From NCBI GenBank assembly GCA_913057815.1, contig CAJXOV010000219.1, positions 1-5,087 of the forward strand: 5,087 nucleotides of DNA. Direction: 5' to 3'. Shown piece by piece: positions 1 to 5,087 of this stretch (the first letter of the stretch is position 1; every line of letters starts with the position of its first letter). A program made the translations under genes and the position numbers. The notes under the pieces were generated by a model, which worked only from the letters and a program-made list of their open reading frames with translations, searched no databases and was not told where the DNA came from. Source of the DNA: an uncultured Flavobacteriales bacterium. Lineage in GTDB: Bacteria; Bacteroidota; Bacteroidia; Flavobacteriales_D; Sanyastnellaceae.

Positions 1-1
1 A

Positions 2-1459
2 ATTACAAGAACATGGACAGCAACAGATGCTTGTGGAAACTCAAGTGATTGTGTTCAAACAATTGTAATAGTAGATACAACAGCACCAGTATTTACAAGC
101 ATGCCTTCAGACATGAACTTCCAGTGCTTAGCAGATGTACCAGCAATGGTAGATTTAGAAGCAACAGATAACTGTCAGGTAGCAGATGTAGCTTGTCAAG
201 AGACAATGAATCTAGATGATTGTGGAAATGGAACAATTGTAAGAGCATGTACAGCATCAGACGGATGTGGAAATGCAACAACACATTCTTATACAATTAC
301 AGTATTAGATACACTAGCTCCAGAATTAACTTCAGAGCCAGCTGATTTAGTATTAGGATGTGAGGATTCAGTTCCAGATGCACCAGTAGTAACAGCTATT
401 GACAACTGTGATGATTCACCAACAGTAATTTACGATGAGGAAATCATAGGAGAGCAACCAGAAGAAGGATCAATAGCAGATTGTACGCTAAGCACACCAG
501 CAGCGCCAGTATGTCACAATGATCCAAGTTGGTCACTTAAGTTATTTGACTTCCCAGGATACGAGTTCTTCTCGAATGTAGAGTCAAGCTTCGTAGAGTA
601 TGAAGATGGAACAGCAGTATTAAGCGGAAGAGTTCAAGCAACGAACAATCCGAATGCATTCTTTGATATCGATGTAACATTCGAAAATGGGATGAACTGG
701 GAAGATTGGTCTAACCAAACATTCCCAACATCATTCAAAGATGATTGTGAGACTGCAGAAGATTCAGAAGTTTATTTAGATTGGACTTACTACATTATGC
801 AAGCAGGAAACGCTACATTAACAGGAGCAGGAGACTTAGAAGGATCATTATTCAACTTAGTTCATGCACCGATTAATTACTACTATGGATACCAAGTAGG
901 AAACGGAGCGAACAATGTAAACAGCAACTATGGAAACGGTGGATGGTTCACTGGATCAGGATTATTAGTTGATGCAGCAACAGAGACTCAAGTAGAAGTA
1001 AATAACTTTCAAGGAGATTTCGCCTTTGATGCAGATTGTTGTCCTCAGTATACTATCGAAAGAACATGGTATGCAATGGATTGTACAGGAAATGTATCAA
1101 GTATGTGGACTCAGACTATCAGTTTCGAGGAGCAGGAAGAAGAAGAAGAAGTAGCAGAAGCAGAAACAACAGTTTCTCTTGATTCAGTAGATGGAGATTT
1201 ATTCATCGGAAACATCTTCCCTAACCCAGTAAGTGATAAAGCTCAGATTAATTATGAAGTAGCTAAGACAACTAATGTAACATTAGATGTATTGGATATG
1301 AATGGTAATCTAGTTCAAACACTTTTCACTGGATCAGCAGAAGCAGGTATAACTTACCAGCAGATGTTTGATGTAGCAGGAATAGAAAGTGGAGTTTACA
1401 TGGTTAGATTAACTGGAAGCAACACAGCTAAATTCGAAAGAGTAGTAGTGGCTAAGTAG
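2..1459 (+). CDS. C-terminal part of a large HYR-repeat surface protein with T9SS type A sorting domain (5' partial)
   Basis: The reading frame is open from base 2 and no start is needed at the internal ATG at 101, because the residues before it (TWTATDACGN, then VDTTAPVFTS) are classic HYR-like repeat sequence. 485 residues are visible. Residues 1-24 are the end of one repeat. Residues 25-102 are a complete repeat opening with DTTAP. A third begins at residue 103 (DTLAP) and is split: its first half runs to about 170 and its end (YTIERTWYAMDCTGN) resumes at about 347. Between them, residues 174-345 form a separate domain containing YYYGYQVGNGANN and ending GGWF at 316. An acidic linker (376-388) precedes a type A sorting domain at 400-485, with FPNPV at 406-410 and GVYMVRL at 464-470. 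By family knowledge this tail is exported by the type IX system and removed at the cell surface. Adhesion or matrix function is inference. Codons end in A far more often than in the downstream genes. Confidence 0.9.
   Translation: MTRTWTATDACGNSSDCVQTIVIVDTTAPVFTSMPSDMNFQCLADVPAMVDLEATDNCQVADVACQETMNLDDCGNGTIVRACTASDGCGNATTHSYTITVLDTLAPELTSEPADLVLGCEDSVPDAPVVTAIDNCDDSPTVIYDEEIIGEQPEEGSIADCTLSTPAAPVCHNDPSWSLKLFDFPGYEFFSNVESSFVEYEDGTAVLSGRVQATNNPNAFFDIDVTFENGMNWEDWSNQTFPTSFKDDCETAEDSEVYLDWTYYIMQAGNATLTGAGDLEGSLFNLVHAPINYYYGYQVGNGANNVNSNYGNGGWFTGSGLLVDAATETQVEVNNFQGDFAFDADCCPQYTIERTWYAMDCTGNVSSMWTQTISFEEQEEEEEVAEAETTVSLDSVDGDLFIGNIFPNPVSDKAQINYEVAKTTNVTLDVLDMNGNLVQTLFTGSAEAGITYQQMFDVAGIESGVYMVRLTGSNTAKFERVVVAK
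1136..1150 (+). repeat. In-frame (GAA)5 microsatellite in the acidic linker
   Basis: Five perfect GAA codons follow GAG GAG CAG and precede GTA GCA GAA GCA GAA. They encode the glutamate run linking the last HYR-like repeat to the sorting domain. Slippage by whole units would change linker length without breaking the frame. Confidence 0.7.
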
Positions 1460-1481
1460 TCATTAACTAACTAACATATTT

Positions 1482-1514
1482 AAAACGCCTCAGCTTTTGC
1501 TGGGGCGTTTTTTT
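1482..1514 (+). terminator. Rho-independent terminator of the surface-protein gene
   Basis: An 11-bp stem pairs 1484-1494 (AACGCCTCAGC) with 1499-1509 (GCTGGGGCGTT). It has a single T-G wobble (1490/1503) and a TTTT loop, and ends in seven T residues (1508-1514). An A tract at 1482-1485 can extend the stem into the T tract. It lies 22 bases after the TAG stop of the surface protein. It separates that gene from the thioesterase gene. Confidence 0.93.
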
Positions 1515-1526
1515 ATGCTATAAATT

Positions 1527-1559
1527 TTGCGAAATGAATGAATCAAAAAAGTAATTTTG
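1527..1559 (+). promoter_or_regulatory. Candidate Bacteroidota-type promoter for the thioesterase gene
   Basis: TAATTTTG at 1552-1559 matches the Bacteroidota -7 consensus TAnnTTTG exactly. A TTG at 1527-1529 sits 22 bases upstream as a possible -33 element, at the long end of the usual spacing. Transcription would start a few bases after 1559, giving a leader of roughly 15 bases before the ATG at 1581. A weaker alternative -7 (TATAAATTTTG) lies at 1519-1529. This is a motif match only; AT-rich DNA gives chance hits. Confidence 0.4.
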
Positions 1560-1580
1560 TGACGCGAAAAAAATCACTCA

Positions 1581-2099
1581 ATGGAATCTTCAAAAAGAGC
1601 ATCAGAAACGGAAGCTATGGGAACACATTTAGTGTTGCCTAATGATACAAATACACTCGGGAATTTAATGGGAGGAAAACTTCTTCATTGGATGGATATA
1701 ACGTCAGCTATCTCTGCTCATCGTCACTGTAGAAGAGTTGTGGTTACTGCTAGTGTCAATAATGTTTCGTTTAGCCAACCTATTAAATTGGGAGATATAG
1801 TTACCATAGAAGCTAAAGTGAGCAGGGCGTTTACTAGTTCAATGGAAGTGTTTATGAATGTTTGGGTTGAACATCATACTACCGGAAAAAAGATCAAATG
1901 CAATGAGGCTATATATACTTTTGTAGCTGTTGATCAAGTAGGCTCTCCCATTCAAGTCCCTAAATTAATAGCAGAAACTGACGAAGAAAAGTCAAGATAT
2001 GAAGGTGCTTTAAGAAGAAAGCAACTTTCTCTAATCTTGGCTGGGAAAATGGATCCAGCCGATGCTACAGAACTAAAAGCTCTATTTTTTAAGAATTAA
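1581..2099 (+). CDS. Acyl-CoA thioesterase, single hotdog domain (YkhA/YciA/BACH type)
   Basis: Predicted to hydrolyse acyl-CoA to free fatty acid and CoA in the cytoplasm; the chain-length preference cannot be read from sequence. The 172-residue protein carries the family signature at about residues 20-39: PNDTN, then a GNLMGGKLL segment containing the GG pair, then WMD. In this family an Asn near position 24 and the Asp of the xMD motif (Asp39 here) act in catalysis. TASVNNVSFSQPIKLGD at about 56-72 is the typical hotdog beta segment. Length fits a single-hotdog member, and such proteins usually assemble as multimers through paired hotdogs. The start is well fixed: an in-frame TGA lies at 1560-1562 and no other start codon intervenes. 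No Shine-Dalgarno is visible. The gene follows a terminator, so it is probably transcribed alone. Its last 18 bases overlap the convergent glycosyltransferase gene. Confidence 0.9.
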   Translation: MESSKRASETEAMGTHLVLPNDTNTLGNLMGGKLLHWMDITSAISAHRHCRRVVVTASVNNVSFSQPIKLGDIVTIEAKVSRAFTSSMEVFMNVWVEHHTTGKKIKCNEAIYTFVAVDQVGSPIQVPKLIAETDEEKSRYEGALRRKQLSLILAGKMDPADATELKALFFKN

Positions 2100-3056
2100 A
2101 TCAAGAGCCATAACTATTCTGTTTGGATCTATGGATTGAATACACCAATTTGGCGCGTACTTGCATCTGTTTCCAAGCTTAGCGCACGGTCTTTTTTCAT
2201 GATCGATAGGTTCCAGAATAATGGAATCTTCATGAGCTTCATATGGGAACATTCCAAGTTTAGGTGATGTGCATCCCCAAACTGAGATTTGAGGGACTTT
2301 ATATGCAGATGCCATATGCATAATTCCAGTATCTCCGCTTAAGGTTATTTTAGAATTTCGAATTATTTCTGCAGTTTCTAAGAGTGAAGATTTACCAGTA
2401 AGATTCCAGATCTTTTTTGAACTATTTTTCTCAATAGATCTAGATAGCTCCAATTCCCGTTTTCCCCCAAGCAGTACTATAGGTAATGTGGCTTCTTCTA
2501 TTATAAAACTTAATTGTTCTTGGTTTAAGCATTTTCCTTTATGCTGAGCACCCATTCCTATAGCTATGAATTCAGCAGGAAGGTTTAATTCTTGAACTGA
2601 ATTTGTGGTGTTTGGCGAAATAAAAAGCTCGTTTCCAAGGTTGTCATTAACGATTTGAATAGGTTCTAGAGATTTAAAATACCTATCGACTATATGTATG
2701 TCAGGCAAAAGATCGATTCCCGATTGGACTAATAGCCATTTTTTGACATTTAGTTTATCAAAGCTTAAACTTTCACATCCAAGCGACTTCACTATAGCTT
2801 TACTCTTTCTGTTTTTCTGGAGATCTATGACTAAGTCAAAGCTCTCATTTTGCAACGCTGAAATCGAGTGCTTAATATCTGGATTTAAGGAATGAGTTTT
2901 CGATATATGAGGTGAATGATCCACTAAATCAAGGAAAGTCTTTTTTACTAGAAAGTGAATTTCAGAATCAAGTTGGTTCTTGACGTTCCTGACAACTGGA
3001 GATGTGAGAATAATATCTCCCATCGAACTAAATCTTATTATTAGTACTTTTTTGAT
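2082..3056 (-). CDS. Glycosyltransferase family 9 (heptosyltransferase-like), probable ATC start
   Basis: GT9 enzymes transfer a nucleotide-activated sugar during lipopolysaccharide or other envelope glycan synthesis; the exact sugar is not predictable here. The start is unusual. The first ATG (3023-3021) gives 313 residues but begins inside the active-site loop, at the M of SSMGD. The frame continues upstream as KKVLIIRFSSMGD, the canonical GT9 N-terminal strand and loop with the catalytic-type Asp (Asp13 in E. coli WaaC). The frame is open back to a TAA but has no ATG, GTG or TTG. ATC at 3056-3054 sits exactly where a Met-Lys-Lys start is expected and gives 324 residues, with Asp14 in the loop. 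The second domain has GMGAQHKG, LLGGKRE and SGDTGIMHMASAY (Asp242 from the ATC start). A Cys-rich end (RPCAKLGNRC, then NWC) resembles other Bacteroidota GT9 proteins. The stop is TAG. The gene is convergent with the thioesterase and divergent from tatD. Confidence 0.87.
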   Translation of the reverse strand: MKKVLIIRFSSMGDIILTSPVVRNVKNQLDSEIHFLVKKTFLDLVDHSPHISKTHSLNPDIKHSISALQNESFDLVIDLQKNRKSKAIVKSLGCESLSFDKLNVKKWLLVQSGIDLLPDIHIVDRYFKSLEPIQIVNDNLGNELFISPNTTNSVQELNLPAEFIAIGMGAQHKGKCLNQEQLSFIIEEATLPIVLLGGKRELELSRSIEKNSSKKIWNLTGKSSLLETAEIIRNSKITLSGDTGIMHMASAYKVPQISVWGCTSPKLGMFPYEAHEDSIILEPIDHEKRPCAKLGNRCKYAPNWCIQSIDPNRIVMALDLILKK

Positions 3057-3125
3057 CCGACTAAGGTAATATCTAATTTGACATTTCTTTTATTGAGAAG
3101 ATGAATCTATAATGGATTATCAAAT

Positions 3126-3133
3126 TACTTTTG
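3126..3133 (+). promoter_or_regulatory. Candidate -7 promoter element directly before tatD
   Basis: TACTTTTG matches TAnnTTTG exactly and ends four bases before the tatD ATG at 3138. If used, transcription would begin at or next to the start codon, giving a leaderless or near-leaderless mRNA. No TTG lies at the usual 17-23 base spacing upstream, so support rests on the -7 motif alone. Confidence 0.33.
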
Positions 3134-3137
3134 TCAC

Positions 3138-3908
3138 ATGGAATTCATAGATACACATACTCACCTTTTCTCTGATAAATTTGAAGGTGAAAATGCTGAA
3201 GCGGTGCAAAGAGCCATTGATTCGGGGGTGAAGAAAATGTTTTTACCAAATATTGACTGGAGTAGTGTAGAGCCAATGATGGAGTTAGTTAATAAATTTC
3301 CAGAGCATTGCTTTCCTGCAATTGGCCTCCACCCTTGTGATGTTGATGAAAACTATAAAGAAGTTCTTGAAAATATGGAATCTCTTTTGAAAAAGAACAA
3401 GTTCTACGCTATAGGAGAGACTGGCCTTGATTTGTACTGGGATAAAACCAAGTTAGGTTTACAAATTGAATCTCTTATAATCCAAATAGAATGGGCAAAA
3501 GAGTATCAACTTCCTATTATTATTCATGCACGTGATAGCTATGATGAACTATTCAAAGTATTTGATGAATTAAATGATGACCGATTGAAAGGGGTGTTTC
3601 ACTGTTTTACGGGTAGTAAAGAGCAGGCAGATAAAATAGTAGCCTATGGTGACTTCTATCTTGGTATAGGAGGCGTTTTAACTTATAAGAATGCTGGGTT
3701 AGATAAAACCTTAGAAAATGTGAATATGGAATATTTAGTTTTAGAGACTGACTCACCATATTTAGCTCCTCATCCAAACAGAGGGAAAAGAAATGAAAGC
3801 TCTTTTTTACATTATATAGCGACTAAATTAGCAATCGTTAAAAACGTATCTATAGAAGAGGTGAGTAGAATAACTACAGAAAATGCTCATAAGCTTTTTA
3901 ATATTTAA
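3138..3908 (+). CDS. tatD: TatD-family metal-dependent hydrolase (putative DNase)
   Basis: TatD-family enzymes are cytoplasmic TIM-barrel metallohydrolases; characterised members act as 3'-5' exonucleases on DNA or RNA and have been linked to DNA repair and quality control. This 256-residue protein is full length for the family. All expected metal ligands are visible: His7 and His9 in IDTHTHL, Glu94 in GETGLD, His130 in IIHARD, His155 in FHCFTG and Asp205 in ETDSPYLAPHPNRGKRNE. The start is fixed by the conserved N-terminal IDTHTH. There is no Shine-Dalgarno, and a candidate -7 element ends four bases before the ATG. The stop codon is followed directly by the asparaginase start, so the two are very likely co-transcribed. 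The substrate is not predictable. Paralogues (YcfH- and YjjV-like) share the same motifs, so the symbol denotes the family rather than a proven orthologue. Confidence 0.93.
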   Translation: MEFIDTHTHLFSDKFEGENAEAVQRAIDSGVKKMFLPNIDWSSVEPMMELVNKFPEHCFPAIGLHPCDVDENYKEVLENMESLLKKNKFYAIGETGLDLYWDKTKLGLQIESLIIQIEWAKEYQLPIIIHARDSYDELFKVFDELNDDRLKGVFHCFTGSKEQADKIVAYGDFYLGIGGVLTYKNAGLDKTLENVNMEYLVLETDSPYLAPHPNRGKRNESSFLHYIATKLAIVKNVSIEEVSRITTENAHKLFNI

Positions 3909-4952
3909 ATGAATATGCAAGATTTAAAGTCTAAGATTTTACTGATTTATACAGGAGGTACTATAGGCATGGAAGTGAATTCTGAAGATGGGAGTTTGAT
4001 GCCTGTTTCTCTGGAAAATTTAGTAAACCACATTCCAGAATTAAGTAGATTAGAATGCGAGCTTGATTCTTATTCTTTTAAAGATCCAGTAGATAGTTCT
4101 GAGGCGGATTGGGAGTTTTGGAATGATATAGCCAAAGTTATCGAAGAAAACTATGAAGCATATGATGGTTTTGTTGTTCTTCATGGTACGGACACTATGG
4201 CTTATACAGCTTCTGCTCTAAGCATTATGTTGGAAAATTTAACTAAACCTATAGTTATTACAGGAAGTCAGCTTCCAATGGGGATGTTAAGAACAGATGG
4301 AAGGGAGAATCTAATTTCTAGCCTAGAGATAGCAAGTTTAAAAGACCAACATGGTCACTCGATTCTACAAGAAGTAGCTATTTATTTTGAGTATAGTTTG
4401 TACAGAGGAAACAGATGTCATAAATTCAGTACAGAGCATTTTGATGCTATAATAAGTCCAAACTATCCTCCATTAGCTGAGGCAGGAGTTAAAATTCATT
4501 GGAATTTATCAGCGTTGCAACGCAAAGTTGATTTCAAGAATTTACGTATTCACTATAAATGGAAAAGTGATATTGCGATTATTAAGTTTTTTCCTGGGAT
4601 AAGTTTAGAGCAGTTGACCTATTCTTTGAACCAACCAAATACGAGTGTATTCGTTTTAGAAACTTTCGGAAGTGGAAATATTCCTATGAGAAATGACATC
4701 ATAGACTTGATAAAAGAGAAGGTAAGTGAAGGGAAATGTTTTATAAATGTGAGTCAATGTAGAAAAGGAAATGTAGATCAAAAGACATATGCCTCCGGAA
4801 TGAAACTTTCTGAGATAGGAGTTATTTCTGCAGAAGACATGACATTTGAAGCTGTTGTGGTGAAAACCATGCATTTACTAGGGAAGGAATTAAGTGTGGA
4901 AGGATTTGCTAGAGAGTTTCAAGTTGAATACGCAGGAGAGCTGTCTATCTGA
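3909..4952 (+). CDS. ansA: Type I (cytoplasmic) L-asparaginase
   Basis: Hydrolyses L-asparagine to aspartate and ammonia. The 347-residue protein has the two diagnostic asparaginase motifs. One is IYTGGTIGM near the N-terminus, with Thr18 aligning with the nucleophile Thr14 of E. coli AnsA. The other is LHGTDTMAYTASAL, with Thr94 and Asp95. Lys172 in RGNRCHK completes the catalytic set. The C-terminal domain includes ETFGSGNIP and NVSQCRKGNV. No signal peptide is seen, which together with the overall sequence type favours the cytoplasmic type I form over the periplasmic type II. The ATG directly abuts the TAA of tatD with no spacer and no Shine-Dalgarno, which suggests translational coupling or reinitiation. 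A second in-frame ATG two codons later (3915) is an equally possible start. No convincing rho-independent terminator follows. Glutaminase side activity cannot be excluded. Confidence 0.93.
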   Translation: MNMQDLKSKILLIYTGGTIGMEVNSEDGSLMPVSLENLVNHIPELSRLECELDSYSFKDPVDSSEADWEFWNDIAKVIEENYEAYDGFVVLHGTDTMAYTASALSIMLENLTKPIVITGSQLPMGMLRTDGRENLISSLEIASLKDQHGHSILQEVAIYFEYSLYRGNRCHKFSTEHFDAIISPNYPPLAEAGVKIHWNLSALQRKVDFKNLRIHYKWKSDIAIIKFFPGISLEQLTYSLNQPNTSVFVLETFGSGNIPMRNDIIDLIKEKVSEGKCFINVSQCRKGNVDQKTYASGMKLSEIGVISAEDMTFEAVVVKTMHLLGKELSVEGFAREFQVEYAGELSI

Positions 4953-4996
4953 AACCAATCTTTTCACCTGTGTTTTTTTAGACAAATGTGTTTTGT

Positions 4997-5024
4997 TTGT
5001 CAAGACTAATTTTTTGTATTTTGG
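4997..5024 (+). promoter_or_regulatory. Candidate promoter for the serine tRNA gene
   Basis: TTG at 4997-4999 and TATTTTGG at 5017-5024 (one mismatch to TAnnTTTG) are separated by 17 bases, an ideal Bacteroidota -33/-7 spacing. Transcription would start near 5030, about 15 bases before the tRNA. The site lies in the 92-base gap after the asparaginase gene. Confidence 0.4.
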
Positions 5025-5044
5025 CATCCGATTTACGGAAAGAA

Positions 5045-5070
5045 GGAGAGGTGGCCGAGTGGCTTAAGGC
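5045..5070 (+). tRNA. tRNA-Ser, 5' fragment (truncated by contig end)
   Basis: Visible parts are the 5' acceptor strand GGAGAGG (5045-5051), T8 and G9, then a D arm with stem GCC (5054-5056), loop GAGTGGCTTAA and stem GGC (5068-5070). This combination is typical of bacterial tRNA-Ser; tRNA-Leu, the other long-variable-arm class likely here, usually begins differently. The anticodon, variable arm and 3' end are missing because the sequence runs into adapter. The last C (5070) is shared between the D stem and the adapter. Confidence 0.82.
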
Positions 5071-5087
5071 TGTCTCTTATACACATC
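5070..5087. other. Nextera/Tn5 mosaic-end adapter sequence (sequencing artefact)
   Basis: The terminal CTGTCTCTTATACACATC is identical to 18 of the 19 bases of the reverse complement of the Tn5 transposase mosaic end used in Illumina Nextera libraries. It interrupts a tRNA gene exactly where an anticodon arm should begin and reaches the end of the sequence. It is therefore library adapter, not genome. Bases 5071-5087 should be trimmed. Confidence 0.95.

Noticed and set aside
93..296. Minus-strand open frame of 67 codons
   Set aside because: It is antisense to the surface-protein gene. Its Leu/His-rich product is an artefact of the A-rich codons opposite, with no recognisable domain.
2698..2895. 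Plus-strand open frame of 65 codons inside the glycosyltransferase gene
   Set aside because: It lies wholly antisense to a well-supported GT9 gene and shows no family features.
3078..3113. TTGACA (3078-3083) and TATAAT (3108-3113), a textbook sigma-70 promoter pair before tatD
   Set aside because: The spacing is 24 bases instead of about 17, and Bacteroidota use a different consensus. The match is probably chance in AT-rich DNA.
4656..4874. Minus-strand open frame of 72 codons inside the asparaginase gene
   Set aside because: It is antisense to a clearly conserved gene, and the product has no recognisable domain.
4981..5015. GACAAA/TTTGTC hairpin (4981-5001) followed by a T run, as a terminator for the asparaginase gene
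   Set aside because: The stem is only 6 bp and AT-rich with a 9-base loop, the T run is nine bases away, and it overlaps a better-supported tRNA promoter.
5070..5087. Terminal sequence resembling a Tn5/IS50 transposon end, suggesting a mobile element inserted in a tRNA gene
   Set aside because: It matches the engineered mosaic end used in Nextera kits rather than the natural IS50 ends, and it stops exactly at the sequence end. Adapter read-through explains it fully.
1..5087. A novel defence, toxin-antitoxin, CRISPR or biosynthetic system
   Set aside because: All complete genes belong to well-known families, and the intergenic gaps are short (at most about 120 bases). No array, inverted-repeat-bounded element or unexplained open frame is present.

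Overview
The window looks like a short draft-assembly contig from a member of the Bacteroidota, most likely Flavobacteriales-like. The evidence is a C-terminal type IX secretion (T9SS) type A sorting domain, AT-rich DNA, start codons without Shine-Dalgarno sequences, and several matches to the Bacteroidota -7 promoter element TAnnTTTG. The genus cannot be told from the sequence.

Layout, left to right. (1) The 3' end of a large secreted, multi-repeat surface protein. It has HYR-like repeats, one of them split by a domain of about 170 residues, then an acidic linker and a T9SS sorting tail. It is closed by a strong rho-independent terminator at 1482-1514. (2) A single-hotdog acyl-CoA thioesterase on the plus strand, probably with its own promoter. 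(3) Convergent with it, and overlapping its 3' end by 18 bases, a GT9-family (heptosyltransferase-like) glycosyltransferase on the minus strand. Its real start is almost certainly upstream of the first ATG and may be an ATC codon. (4) Divergent from that, a two-gene unit on the plus strand: a TatD-family metal-dependent hydrolase directly abutted (TAA then ATG, no spacer) by a type I L-asparaginase. (5) The first 26 bases of a serine tRNA gene, cut off by 18 bases identical to the Illumina Nextera/Tn5 mosaic-end adapter. The last 17-18 bases are therefore not genomic.

The genes do not form one pathway. They are housekeeping functions (lipid/CoA metabolism, envelope glycan synthesis, nucleic-acid processing, asparagine catabolism, tRNA) next to one cell-surface or secreted protein. 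I see no mobile element, CRISPR array, toxin-antitoxin or defence system. The points most worth checking are the non-ATG start of the glycosyltransferase, the domain inserted in the surface protein, the possibly leaderless tatD transcript, and the adapter contamination at the contig end.
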